A stretch of DNA of 64,000 nucleotides from Cubamyces lactineus (lineage: Eukaryota; Basidiomycota; Agaricomycetes; Polyporales; Polyporaceae): assembly GCA_022376465.1 (NCBI GenBank), contig JACDTU010000005.1, forward strand, positions 1,104,001 through 1,168,000. Reading direction: 5' to 3'. Position 1 is the first letter of the stretch. Each line of letters begins with the position of its first letter. A program made the position numbers and the translations under genes. Shown here in pieces: positions 11,032 through 20,438 of the stretch. The notes below the pieces were generated by a model. The model had not been told where the DNA came from. It was given only the letters and a program-made list of their open reading frames with translations, and made no database searches.

Positions 11032-11986
11032 AGTGAGGAGAAAGAATTGGGGCGAATCGACAAGGTTCTCGGTGAGATCGAGTTGAGGAGATAGAGATTG
11101 TGGAGGCGCGAATTGGAGAGGCACGTCCAGAGGAAGGGGAGTAGTAGCGAGGAGAGGTGAAAGCTCGTAGACTGATTCTAGGTCTTCTTCCTCTTCTGTC
11201 GAGGAAGGAGGAAGCGGAGTTACTTGCCAAGGTTCTGGGACAGCTGCCCAGCCACTACTGGTAAGGGGTTCTTGACGGTTCTGGTAGCGGTTAGGACAGG
11301 GAAAGCTACTGCAAGCAAAGTAGCTATCGTCTTCTGGGTCGTAGTAACGGTCGAGGTTCTCGTCGACGTCGAAGAAGTGGATAAGCCCAGAACAATCAAG
11401 AGTTGTTGATTCCGAAGAATTGTCGAGAGTGGCGTCGACTTCCTCCTCAGAATCTATGGCAAGGGGTTCCGCTGTGGTCGGCTCCAAAACGGTTCAGAAA
11501 AAGCGCAATGATTAACTTGCTGTGTGCACCGAGAAGTCCTGGTAGATGGGGACACCTGTTCAGGAGAACCAGAGATCCAGACAGCCGAAATGCCCGAAAA
11601 TCTGGGTAGAAGTTGCCAACTGTGCCCAAGAAAGACTATGTACTGCTATCCGACAAAAAGAGTATCGTAAGGAGGGTCCAGACGGTTGTCCTCCGGTCCT
11701 AAGTTCCTAAAGAACCCGGATACAAGGGCTGGCTGTCGCAAGTGCGAGGCCTGACCCAGGGATACTAGAAAGAGCTCGCTACAAAGAGCTGTACAGCCTA
11801 CTGAGTACTAGGGCTATAGTAAAAGCACTCAGGGCTGCGTCACGAGCGCAGAAATGTCCCCCTGGTAGCAGTGTCGGCGGGCAACAGTCAAGAGTTAAGG
11901 AATTATGGAGGGGAGGGTGCACAACAGCGATGTCGACGAAGGGAGGGTGCGCGCAGAGATGTCGACAGAAGCAGCAACAAGTTAGA
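11032..11986 (-). other. Copia 5' leader, including an ATG-less open extension of the gag frame
   Basis: The untranslated leader lies between the primer-binding site and the gag ATG. From 11487 to 11032 the gag frame is open for 152 codons with no ATG. Its translation is acidic and Pro/Ser-rich, ending in LVDSPQFFLLT before the gag Met. A TGA lies in frame four codons above the TTG at 11487. Between about 11490 and 11986 I see no protein signal. Confidence 0.6.
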
Positions 11987-12003
11987 GCGCAGGGCTCATA
12001 ACC
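11987..12003 (-). other. Copia primer-binding site, complementary to initiator tRNA-Met anticodon arm
   Basis: The plus strand reads GCGCAGGGCTCATAACC, directly abutting the 5' LTR end. This equals the anticodon stem-loop of eukaryotic initiator tRNA-Met (CAT anticodon in the loop), so the element RNA would pair with the 3' end of a cleaved 5' half-tRNA. Drosophila copia is known to prime this way. The more common arrangement pairs with the tRNA CCA end. Confidence 0.85.
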
Positions 12004-12542
12004 TGACCAACTTCTGAACCTGGAAGGCTGGGAGCGACCTGTAAGCGACACAAGTAGAGTCTTCAGTCTGTGAGCAAACGACTATATTGCATAGTACAAG
12101 TACCTGTAAGCGACACAAGTAGAGCTACAAGTACTTGGTAAGTAACTGCATATGTAGGCATAGGTAGTGAAGGAACTTACTCTTCAGTCTGTGAGCAAAC
12201 GACTGAAGAGCAGGGGCGAAGAATGTCCTCCTTATATACTGAGTGAGGAGTGCCATGAGTAAGCGAAGAAAGGAGGCATGTGATCCCTATGTACGATGAG
12301 TAAGACCATGGTGCGAGTATCGCGACATATGGTGTCATAGGTATAGAACCCTCTGGAAGGATCCGTAGCAGTGTAGAACGCAACGGAAAGATGGAGGGAA
12401 TGTCCAAATGTCCAACTACAGTACGTATGCTAAGAAATCCGTAAAAGGAAAGAACAAAGTCCATGCTGTGCGCGTTGTAGGCGCCACAGCCACAAAGTCC
12501 ACATTCCCGGTCCGGCACAGCCGATAACCTGGAAGTTCAACA
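12004..12542 (-). repeat. Copia LTR, right copy (5' LTR in element orientation)
   Basis: 539 bp with TG/CA ends. As the 5' LTR it should drive transcription on the minus strand. It holds the same internal direct repeats and stem-loop as the left copy, and a TATA-like box described separately. Confidence 0.95.
12180..12238 (-). promoter_or_regulatory. LTR TATA box and downstream 10-bp stem-loop
   Basis: On the minus strand TATATAAG occupies 12238-12231. About 20 nt downstream is a perfect stem, CTCTTCAGTC paired with GACTGAAGAG around an 11-nt loop, at 12210-12180. With a start site 25-35 nt after the TATA box, the hairpin would sit at or near the RNA 5' end (start of R). The same pair is in the 3' LTR at 6392-6450. 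Confidence 0.55.
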
Positions 12543-12547
12543 CACAC
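12543..12547. repeat. Target-site duplication of the copia element, right copy
   Basis: CACAC, identical to 6211-6215; only one copy belongs to the hAT gene. Confidence 0.9.
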
Positions 12548-12688
12548 CTGGTAGCGAAGGAGGAGGACTACACTATTGAGGGTCCGGTCACGTACGCTGC
12601 CATGAAAGAGCTTGTGTCCGAGAACAAACTGCAGGAACTCGATGATCTTATGCACAATAGTCGTATTCTTCCCTCTTTGAGTCACTAA
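12548..12688 (+). pseudogene. Severed C-terminal end of the hAT transposase
   Basis: Directly after the right CACAC, the frame interrupted at 6215 continues without a shift for 46 codons (LVAKEEDYTIEGPVTYAAMK at its start, ILPSLSH at its end) to TAA at 12686-12688. Acidic, low-complexity C-terminal tails after the dimerisation domain are common in hAT transposases. The exact frame match across the copia insertion supports it as the true end of the gene. It has no promoter or start of its own. Confidence 0.85.
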
Positions 12689-12877
12689 CTCATGCATTGC
12701 TTCCTTGTAAATCATTGTCTATTGTACTTAGATAGCCGTGAAGGACGACGCCCAGAGGTATTTCCTTTCTTGGACAACTCGCGAGTCAGCTCGGGGAATC
12801 GACTCGCGGAGCTCGGATTTTCGAGTTTTCCGATTTTTCCCAGCTCGCCTCGCCTCGCTCGACTCGCGGCAACACTA
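12689..12877 (+). repeat. hAT 3' subterminal region and terminal inverted repeat
   Basis: A short 3' UTR is followed from about 12775 by many CTCG, CGAG and GACTCG motifs mirroring the left end. The element finishes with CGGCAACACTA at 12867-12877. Confidence 0.8.
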
Positions 12878-13496
12878 GGCGGCATACACTACTTGAGCAC
12901 CACCAATCGCGTGCACAGGCTCAGCGTATGCCATATTCGTTCATTTCGACATGCTTTGGCTCTGGAGACCAAGTGAGGGTGGCGCCGCTTGCCCGCGGCC
13001 GGAGATTCTGGACGTGAGGAGCATATGATACGCTGTCCATTTTTGGCGATGGGGGCTCGTCGCACTCTTCTGCGGTTGAGTCCGGTGATGTTGCTTCCTT
13101 CCCGACCTGGTCTTCCATCCTGATATTTCCCTTTGCAACAGGGTCTTCTGCTCACATCTCGTGCGTCGCTCCGACCGTCAGCTGCAACGAGCCGCGGACG
13201 CCTCCCAGGACGTGCGGCTCCGAAGCTCGCACCGCACCGACCCACACGGCCCTTCCCAGAGCATCATGTCACGGTGGACAGAACGCAAACGATCAAGCGC
13301 GCGGCAGGAGGACTGACATTTTCCATTTCCTGCCATCCCTTCACAGAACTCCAAGGGCCCGTCCCGTTTTGAATCGTCAGCTTGCTCGAGCCTCGTATAA
13401 AGTCCGTCCCCATGCCACATCCTGAACGTTAACTCGCCATTGTCATTCTTGTCGGGCTCCTCCCCTCTCCCTCACCGCCTGGACAAGACTGCCACC
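12878..13496. other. Region between the hAT element and the amylase gene (amylase promoter)
   Basis: No convincing coding sequence. The segment immediately upstream of 13497 holds the amylase core promoter; the rest shows no repeat or RNA gene that I can support. Confidence 0.5.
13396..13401 (+). promoter_or_regulatory. Probable TATA box of the alpha-amylase gene
   Basis: TATAAA about 95 nt upstream of the ATG at 13497, a normal spacing for strongly expressed secreted fungal enzymes. The ATG context GCCACCATGC is close to optimal. Confidence 0.6.
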
Positions 13497-16004
13497 ATGC
13501 CTTCGTGGGCACAGCTCGCCGTCTCCGCGACTCTGCTCGCGGCGACTCCAATTTCCTTCGTTGGGACCAGTCCCTCTGGAAACAAGGACGTCATCATCCA
13601 GATGTTTCAGTGGACATGGGACAGCATCGCAGCCGAATGCACCAGCTTCATTGGGCCCGCCGGATATGGCTTCGTGCAAGGCAAGACCGGCGCATCCCCA
13701 TGTCTCACTCTCTGCGAGCTCGTAGGCTGACATACCTTCTTGGTACGTGATCCTTTCAGTGAGCCCAGCGCAGGAGCACATCCAGGGCAGCCAGTGGTGG
13801 ACCGATTACCAGCCGGTCTCGTACACCCTCACATCCAAGCGAGGTAATCGCACCGAATATGCCAACATGATATCTACCTGTCATGAAGCTGGCGTTGGCG
13901 TCATCGCTGGTGGGCTCCCGTCCTGTACTTCCCACTGTCATGTTGCAGCGCCTTACAGACCTTGTGCATTGGGTCATAGATACCATCTTCAATCACATGG
14001 CTGGAGTTGATTCGGGGACGGGTGTCGCCGGTTCATCGTTCACCCACTATGTGTACCCTGGCATCTACCAGTACCAGGACTTCCATCATTGTGGACTGGA
14101 GCCGGATGACAACATCGTCAATTACTTCAACGCGGTCGAAGTCCAGACGTGTCAGCTGGAGGGCCTTGCAGAGTCAGTTCACGCCCCGACACGCTGTACT
14201 TCACGCATAGCCACTAACCATATCACACAGTCTCGCGACCGAAACCGAATATGTTAGAGGTCGGTTAGCGGAGTACGCCAACGACCTGTTGTCGCTAGGC
14301 GTAGACGGCTTGCGCCTGGACGCTGCGAAACGTGAGTAGCGTTCAGTATGCATGCCAGTCTATCGGCTGATGCTGTCGCAGACATAAACGTTACCGACAT
14401 TGCGAATATCCTCTCGCGACTGGACAAGACCGTTTACATTTCACAAGAGGTCATCTACGGGGAGGGTGAGCCGATTACACCCAACCAATACACGGGCAAT
14501 GGTGAGTAGATTTGGCTTTTGATGCCTACGGCATGATGCTAACATTTTCGTAGGTGATGTTCAGGAGTGCGTAGATGTGATTCAGAGCATAATAGCATAC
14601 TACCAGCTGCTCATTAGCTTTTCAGATTCCGTTACACTAGCGCTCTAAAGGACGCATTCCTTGGCGGGGGCATCTCCAATCTTCAAGACTTCGACAACCG
14701 AGGCTGGGTACCTGGCACCGGTGCCAACGTCTTCGTGACTAATCACGATACGGAGCGGGTGAGTAGCAGACGCCGATCGACGTCACCATATTATACGATA
14801 GAGGCTGACCACTTCCTTCGTCCTCTCACAACAGAACGGCAACTCCCTAAATGACAACTCGCCCTCTAACACCTACGTGACCGCCATGATCTTCTCGCTG
14901 GCACATCCGTACGGCACGCCCACCATCCTGTCTTCCTACAGCGGCTTCACCGACACGGACGCGGGCGCGCCCAATGGCGGGACTGGCACCTGCTCGGGAA
15001 GCGGTGGCGAGAATGGCTGGCTCTGCCAGCACCGCTGGACTGCCGTCGCCGGCATGGTCGGGTTCAGGAACAACGTGGGTAGCGCAGCGTTGACAAACTG
15101 GGTGTCACCGCAGTCGCAGCAGATTGCGTTCGGGCGTGGTACGTCCGCATGCTGTCATTGAGCCAGGTTACGGGTCTGAGCTGAGGGCCCTGCATTGCTA
15201 TAGGCGCGCTTGGGTTCGTCGCAATCAACAACGCGGACTCGGAATGGTCCACGACGTTCACGACGTCTCTTCCGGATGGATCGTACTGCGATGTGATCAG
15301 TGGAACATCGTCGAAAGGCAATTGTACCGGGTCATCGTGCGTGATCTTTTCATACGCCAACTTGACTTTCGTCGTTGACATGCCGAACGTACAGCTTCAT
15401 TATCTCTTCCGGCTCTTTTGACGCGATTGTGCCCGCACGCAGCGCCATCGCTGTCCACACTGGTGCAACCGGTACTGGATCGGGTGGTGGTGGCCCAGCC
15501 TTTGTCACCGTCAACTTCGCCGAGACTGCGACAACAACGTTCGGCGAGGTACTGCTCAATGCTCATAATGTCCCGGGGTTCTGGCGCTGACATGCGAGGT
15601 GGAAATAGAACATTTTCGTTGTTGGTAGCATCGACGAGCTCGGGAATTGGGATCCGGACAGTGCGGTGAGTTGACGCATGTGCATCCAAGCTTCGATCTC
15701 TGGTTGACCGATCAGCTGACTGCGTACATCATCTGTGCGTTGAATACATCGACAGGTCGCCCTGTCATCCGCCTCTTACCCCACGTGGACCGTGTCGATC
15801 AACATTCCAGCAGACACGACGTTCGAATACAAGTTTATCCGCAAGGAGACGGATGGTAGCGTGAGTGCATATTCATAGCAACTGATCGCGTACTTTCGCG
15901 CTGACTAGAAGCATCTGAATCAGGTCGTGTGGGAGTCTGACCCAAATCGCGAGGATACCACGCCGGGTTCAGGGTCGCAAACCATTACGACCACATGGCG
16001 TTGA
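13497..16004 (+). CDS. Secreted alpha-amylase, GH13 catalytic domain plus C-terminal CBM20 starch-binding domain
   Basis: Endo-hydrolysis of alpha-1,4-glucan, outside the cell. Thirteen exons: 13497-13680, 13760-13909, 13980-14172, 14231-14331, 14382-14501, 14554-14566, 14626-14758, 14835-15138, 15204-15336, 15395-15548, 15609-15665, 15756-15860 and 15924-16004. They sum to 1728 nt, about 575 aa. A hydrophobic leader ([16 protein letters not shown]) is followed by [27 protein letters not shown]13 region I (DTIFNHM), region II with the nucleophile ([12 protein letters not shown]), region III with the acid/base Glu ([10 protein letters not shown]) and region IV (FVTNHDTER). After a Gly/Ser linker comes CBM20 ([27 protein letters not shown] start, then [32 protein letters not shown]). 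The first intron (13681-13759) appears to be GC-AG; the sixth exon is only 13 nt. Confidence 0.95.
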
Positions 16005-16170
16005 TTATGGATACGGGCCACGGTCTGGCTGTTGCTATCGCGTAGACTCCCGTGTGTAAATAGTTCCGTCGCAACTTAAAACAGCTCACCGCTTCGCGTT
16101 ACCTGCCATAGCTCGAAACACACTGAGATCCAACGAAGGTCGAGAGAATATCACAAGCATATCGAGTTGG
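16005..16170. other. Short spacer between convergent genes
   Basis: The amylase (+) and the hypothetical gene (-) end toward each other. This 166-nt segment must contain both 3' UTRs. No gene is seen. Confidence 0.5.
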
Positions 16171-17733
16171 CTACAAAAACAAGAAAGAATCAGGATCCAC
16201 CGCCTTCCCCGTGGTTACGTGGCCCGAGCTGAAGTGCCTATTGATCGACATCCCGTCAATCCTGCGGTCCTCCCTGCGCAACCCGGCAGAGTTCTCCGAA
16301 AGACGGTACTTCAGCGGTGGCTTCCGTACCGGGCTCTCGTCCTCGTCGTAATCGGGCAGAGGCGGAACAGGCGGAGGCCGCTGGCGGAAGATGGACTTGA
16401 GCGACCTCGGCGTCTTTGGCGTCTTCAGACTCTTTGTCGACGCCTTCTTGTGCAACGTGCGGGGCGGAGAGTCTCCGCCGTCCTGAGGGATAGCTCGCTG
16501 GCTACTGTGGTGCTTCGCAGGAGTCTTGGGAACGGCAGGGGGCGGGAGTCGGCTGGGCGTGGGGGCACCCAGGCCGAGGGTCTTTGTGAGCTTGGGGTGG
16601 TTGACGATGTTGGACACGGCGAGCTGATGAGGAGGTTCAGAGTGATAGACTGTCCGGTCTGAAGAGATGTGTCGAGCCCCAGGCGCAGTGTGCAGAGAAG
16701 AAACGGAGCGTTTCCCGATCAGATACGACGGCAAGGAGGCACGGCCTCCCGACGGACGGCGTTCGTGCGAGTCCTCAGTAGGGGTCGACGGTGGCGATGC
16801 CAGCTGTGCCGAGGAGGGGCTCGTCACACTAGATTCAACATCGCTGCCACACTGGAAAGGCGACAAGCGGATATCCCCCAAGAGCTTCGGCGGGCGTCCA
16901 GGGAGAGGAAACTGCCGAACACGAGCAGACAGAGATTCCAAGGCGTCAAGGGCATACAGCATATCAGGAGGCAGCCCGCAGGACCCAGCGTCGCAGTCGA
17001 TATCAGAGGGCATAGCCTGACTTGAAGGCAACAGCGGAGTGAAGGAGGTAATTGTAGGGCTCTCGGGGACCTCTTGAGGAATGGCGTGTTCCATGAGAGA
17101 CTGATACCAGCCAGGAGCAGCGTCCTCCAGAGCGTGAATGAGCGCAGACAGAGAGCCGCTAGGAGACAAGGGCAGATCCAGAGCGAGCCGTTGAACAGTC
17201 ACACTGCGATTGCTAGAGGACCGCCGTGCAGAGTCATACGAGGGCCGTAGAGGGCACGGAGGGGACTCTAAAGACGGTGAAGAGAGTGTTTGTATGTCGT
17301 TGATCGGAGGGCTGTCGCCATCCCTGAGACCGGTGCATGAAGGAGTGTCAGATAGCAGTGAGTGGCCAGGTAGTAATGAGCGTGATTCGAGGGTGAATGT
17401 GGAGTTCGCTTTGGGCAGAGCGGTACTGGAAGTGTTAGGTTGCCATTGAGAGATTCCGCAGCCTGAGGGAGGGGCAGCCAGCTGGAACGACGAGCGACGG
17501 TATGCAGATGCCAGAGTAGTCGGTGTGAGGACTGTTCTCTCGAGCTCCGGGGAGTCGCTGGGCCGGTAAGACGACAGATGTGTAACGTCTTCCACGGAAG
17601 AGAGATAGAGACCCTGAGAGAGGTGCAGACCGTCGCAGAACGGGTTCATCGCGTCCAGGTTCGAGGGAGCTAACCGGAAACTAGATTTGCCCAGAGACGA
17701 AGCAAACAAGTCAACGGGAGCTTCCAAGTCCAT
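16171..17733 (-). CDS. Hypothetical Ser/Pro-rich, largely disordered protein
   Basis: A single uninterrupted frame of about 520 codons, read from the ATG at 17733 (MDLEAPVDLFASSLGKSSF). The frame stays open seven codons further up, but only from a TTG. It is rich in Ser, Pro and Leu throughout. Noticeable pieces are a possible short helix (PPDMLYALDALESLSARVRQF) and a basic Pro-rich segment near the C-terminus (KKASTKSLKTPKTPRSLKS, then RQRPPPVPPLP, which resembles an SH3 ligand). No enzymatic motif, signal peptide or membrane segment is visible. The lack of introns and its length make it a credible gene, probably regulatory or scaffold-like, but I do not recognise a family. Confidence 0.7.
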   Translation of the reverse strand: MDLEAPVDLFASSLGKSSFRLAPSNLDAMNPFCDGLHLSQGLYLSSVEDVTHLSSYRPSDSPELERTVLTPTTLASAYRRSSFQLAAPPSGCGISQWQPNTSSTALPKANSTFTLESRSLLPGHSLLSDTPSCTGLRDGDSPPINDIQTLSSPSLESPPCPLRPSYDSARRSSSNRSVTVQRLALDLPLSPSGSLSALIHALEDAAPGWYQSLMEHAIPQEVPESPTITSFTPLLPSSQAMPSDIDCDAGSCGLPPDMLYALDALESLSARVRQFPLPGRPPKLLGDIRLSPFQCGSDVESSVTSPSSAQLASPPSTPTEDSHERRPSGGRASLPSYLIGKRSVSSLHTAPGARHISSDRTVYHSEPPHQLAVSNIVNHPKLTKTLGLGAPTPSRLPPPAVPKTPAKHHSSQRAIPQDGGDSPPRTLHKKASTKSLKTPKTPRSLKSIFRQRPPPVPPLPDYDEDESPVRKPPLKYRLSENSAGLRREDRRIDGMSINRHFSSGHVTTGKAVDPDSFLFL

Positions 17734-18228
17734 CTTGTGGTGATCAGGCTCCAATGTTAGCCAGCCTCGATGTATCGCTAAGGTCAGCCTCTTAGCGGAT
17801 GTCAGCCGATAGCAGTAGATCTGGAAGGATCCCCTCGAGTCTGTCAGCCTCAGTCTCAGTCGAGACGGGTTGAACTCTCTAGGGTTGGCCCGTCGCCTAA
17901 GATGTCACAATCTATACAACTCTCCAGTAGAGTTGTGGATCATAAAGCAGTGGAAACGGAAAGTTGTATCGCGGGTTTGTAGCAAACGCTGCCGTAAACC
18001 AGCGGCACCGCCGAAGGAGGATGGTGTACAAGGGCAAGTTGACAAGCGCCCATACACATGTGTCCAATTATGAGTTGGTGTCGACTGGTGCCACAAGGTG
18101 CACTCACACCACTTCGAGGAAGTTACGGTTCGAATATCATTCTCGACCACTGCAAGCACTAGGACATTACAGCCAGTACATCTTTCACTACAATCTCATG
18201 CAAACCATCCCAACCTGTCAGAACTCGA
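17734..18228. other. Intergenic region, hypothetical gene to monooxygenase
   Basis: Holds the 5' flank of the hypothetical gene and the 3' flank of the monooxygenase. The short ORFs carry no recognisable motifs; nothing else seen. Confidence 0.5.
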
Positions 18229-20438
18229 TCAAATGTTACGGAAAATGAGAGAGAAGTAGGCCTTGAGGTCATCCGCCTCGAAGACGTATGCACCGATATA
18301 TGTATCAGGCCGCACCGCAACAATAGTCACCTTGCCCTCCTCGGCGTAGTATGCTCCATACGCGTACCCTTGACTATCGTGATATCCGACGGTCCCATCT
18401 CGCGCCTTGGGAACACCGCCGCGAGCGAGGACGACGACTTGTGCAGTGCCCTCCGGCAGAGATTGCACAGTCTTGACGACGGCGTCGATCTGCTTGTCCG
18501 CGTCGGGGGTCTCGGGCGAGAAGATGAGCACGGTATGCAGAGTGGTCTTGAAGATGTCATGCAGCCGAGTCTCCTTTCCGGATGCGTCGACAAGCCCAGG
18601 GGCGCCAGGGACACGGTCGCCCGCATGAACGGGTTCGCCAGGGTACCCCACATATGCCCTGGCCTTCAAGGCGGCCTCGTCAAGGCCTCCTTGTCCTCGG
18701 GCGTCGAGGACGATGGGACTCCAGCGGTAGTTGATATCGAGCTGGAAGAGAGCTTTGTTTCGCCACTGCAGGAATGCGGAGCGGTTGTTGTCTGCCTCCC
18801 GTAGGGCCTCGTCTTTCTCAGAGACGATGTGCCCGTAGAGCTCGGTCGTGTTAGATAACATCTGGGCGACGACGGGAAGGCGCTCCGCTTCAAAGCTGGA
18901 GAGGAGCTCGGGGCGTGCGTAGCCCTTGTACACGAGAGCGATCTTCCAAGCGAGGTTGAACTGTCGGAAGGCGATGCATTGTAAGTCTATGAGTTTTTGC
19001 GATGAGGCAAAGCATAGCGCCCACCGAATCCTGTATACTGGTGTTCAAACCTTGGCCGCCAGTGGGCGAATGGACGTGGGCGGCATCTAGTCATTAATCA
19101 GTTAGGATTGATGCGCCGAAGACCAACAGTATCACCCACCTCCGACGATGAAAGCACGACCAGAGTGAAACTTGTTAACCATCCGCATTTTCGGTCTGCA
19201 CAGGCGTACATGATCAAAAAAAATGCAACACAAGATGATGTGACCGCAGCGTACTTACTTCCAGTAGCTGATCGAGAGGAATCTCTTGAATTTGAGGTCA
19301 CGACGACCGGTGTTCTCGTAGAAGAAGTTCACGAACTTCTCTGGATCGGTCAGGTCGACAGGATCGAAGTTGACGCCGACGATACCGGCGTGAAAGTGGT
19401 TCTCGCCGTCACCAGATGCGCGGATCGTGACGCTGTAGTTTCTTGCTATGAGCCACGGAAGAGTTTACAACATGCGAAGTACGTACGTGAACCGCTCAGG
19501 CTCGGACCAAAGGTGCCAATACTATGAAATTGACTGGTGAGCCTTCGTACGCTGTTGTACTCAAGGTTATACCTCACATCATCGGACAGACCCTCAAGCT
19601 CTACATCTGCCCATACTTGACCATCAGCCTCCTTGGTCTGACCCGCAAAGGTCGCGCCGATCAACCTCTTCGTCACTCCTAAAAGGGTGTTTGAATACAT
19701 AAATAGCGGGTCGGCGATAGATCATATATCTTACCTCTAGCACCGTCAGCCCCAATGACATAGGCAAACCGAGCCTTCTCTACTTCCTCATTGTTTTTCT
19801 TCAGGGTAGCCGTGGCGCCTTCGTCGTCCTGCACCAGATCTACCAATTCGGTTGCAAGATCAACGTTCACGCCAAGATTAGAGAGATGCTTGCGGAAGAT
19901 TCCCTCGAGGCGGTACTGGCCCAGAGAGACCTTCTTCTCGCCTACCTGTGATCGAAGTCAGTACATCGAAGTGCACGATTGACCTCTACTCAGAACGTAC
20001 AACAGGCCTGTCAGGAGTGGGCGTCATCGGCTCCCAAAGCTTCCACGTCTTCTGCGGCTCAGTGCCTCCAGGGAGCTTGTACGACACCATGTCGGGGAGG
20101 CTCGAAGCGATTTTCAGGTAGTCATCCAGCATCCCGAGGTAGTAGTAAATCTCCAACGACCGCGCCTACAGTATAGTCAGTGACTAGACCAGAGGTATGT
20201 CTTTCGGACTGATCGTACATGAGCGCCAGCTCCGCGGGAAGCGTGGTGAAATTCAGGGAGCTTCTCAACGATGCGGACGGGGACACCATTCTTGGCGAGG
20301 TTCAACGCAGCCATCAAGCCTGCGGGTCCGGCACCGACCTAAATGAAAGATGAGTTACGGTGTGATGAACATTCCTATGCTATCATAAAGGAGAATAGGG
20401 CTCACCACAAGGACGGGGTTAGATTCTGGCTTCGACAT
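18229..20438 (-). CDS. FAD-dependent aromatic monooxygenase, phenol 2-monooxygenase (PheA/TfdB) family
   Basis: Hydroxylates a phenolic substrate with NAD(P)H and O2. The gene starts at the ATG at 20438-20436 (MSKPESNPVLV). The Rossmann dinucleotide motif VGAGPAGLMAALNLAKNGVP is split by an intron after VLV. Also visible are the family's FAD Asp-motif region YVIGADGARG near 19740, and the second FAD segment DAAHVHSPTGGQGLN near 19040-19090, followed after an intron by FNLAWKIALVYKG. The last exon (18229 to about 18965) contains the thioredoxin-like C-terminal domain (VHAGDRVPGAPGLVD, LIFSPETPDADKQI, VRPDTYIGAYV) and stops with TGA at 18231-18229. At least seven exons with short introns; middle boundaries are approximate. 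Substrate cannot be told from sequence. Confidence 0.88.

Larger units (their letters stand above)
6216..12542 (-). mobile_element. Complete Ty1/copia LTR retrotransposon, nested in the hAT transposase gene
   Basis: The element is 6327 bp, with two 539-bp LTRs (6216-6754 and 12004-12542) that begin TG and end CA and lie between CACAC duplications. Its sense strand is minus, antisense to the hAT gene. In element order: 5' LTR (12542-12004), primer-binding site (12003-11987), leader, gag-protease-integrase-RT-RNaseH polyprotein (11031-6766), polypurine tract (6763-6755), 3' LTR. The domain order INT before RT places it in Pseudoviridae/copia, not gypsy. The LTRs differ at one base in my reading (T at 6661 against C at 12449), so the insertion is recent. 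The coding region carries one internal stop codon. Confidence 0.96.
2488..12877 (+). mobile_element. hAT-superfamily DNA transposon, disrupted by a nested copia element
   Basis: The outer ends are an 11-bp perfect terminal inverted repeat, TAGTGTTGCCG at 2488-2498 and its complement CGGCAACACTA at 12867-12877. Inside both ends are subterminal regions of about 100 bp dense in CTCG, CGAG and GACTCG motifs, a usual hAT arrangement for transposase binding. Between them is a multi-exon BED-finger transposase gene on the plus strand. Removing the 6.3-kb copia insertion leaves an element of about 4.06 kb. The 8-bp flanks (AGCCCCCG left, GGCGGCAT right) do not match, so I cannot show a target-site duplication. 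The ends may have decayed or recombined, or the flank may have been rearranged. Confidence 0.9.

Noticed and set aside
11987..12003. Piece of a tRNA gene
   Set aside because: Only the anticodon arm matches and it abuts an LTR exactly, so it is the primer-binding site, not a tRNA gene.
16171..17754. Start of the hypothetical protein at 17754
   Set aside because: The codon there is TTG; the first ATG is at 17733.
18120..18150. Possible tRNA B-box (GGTTCGAAT)
   Set aside because: No matching A-box or cloverleaf could be built around it.
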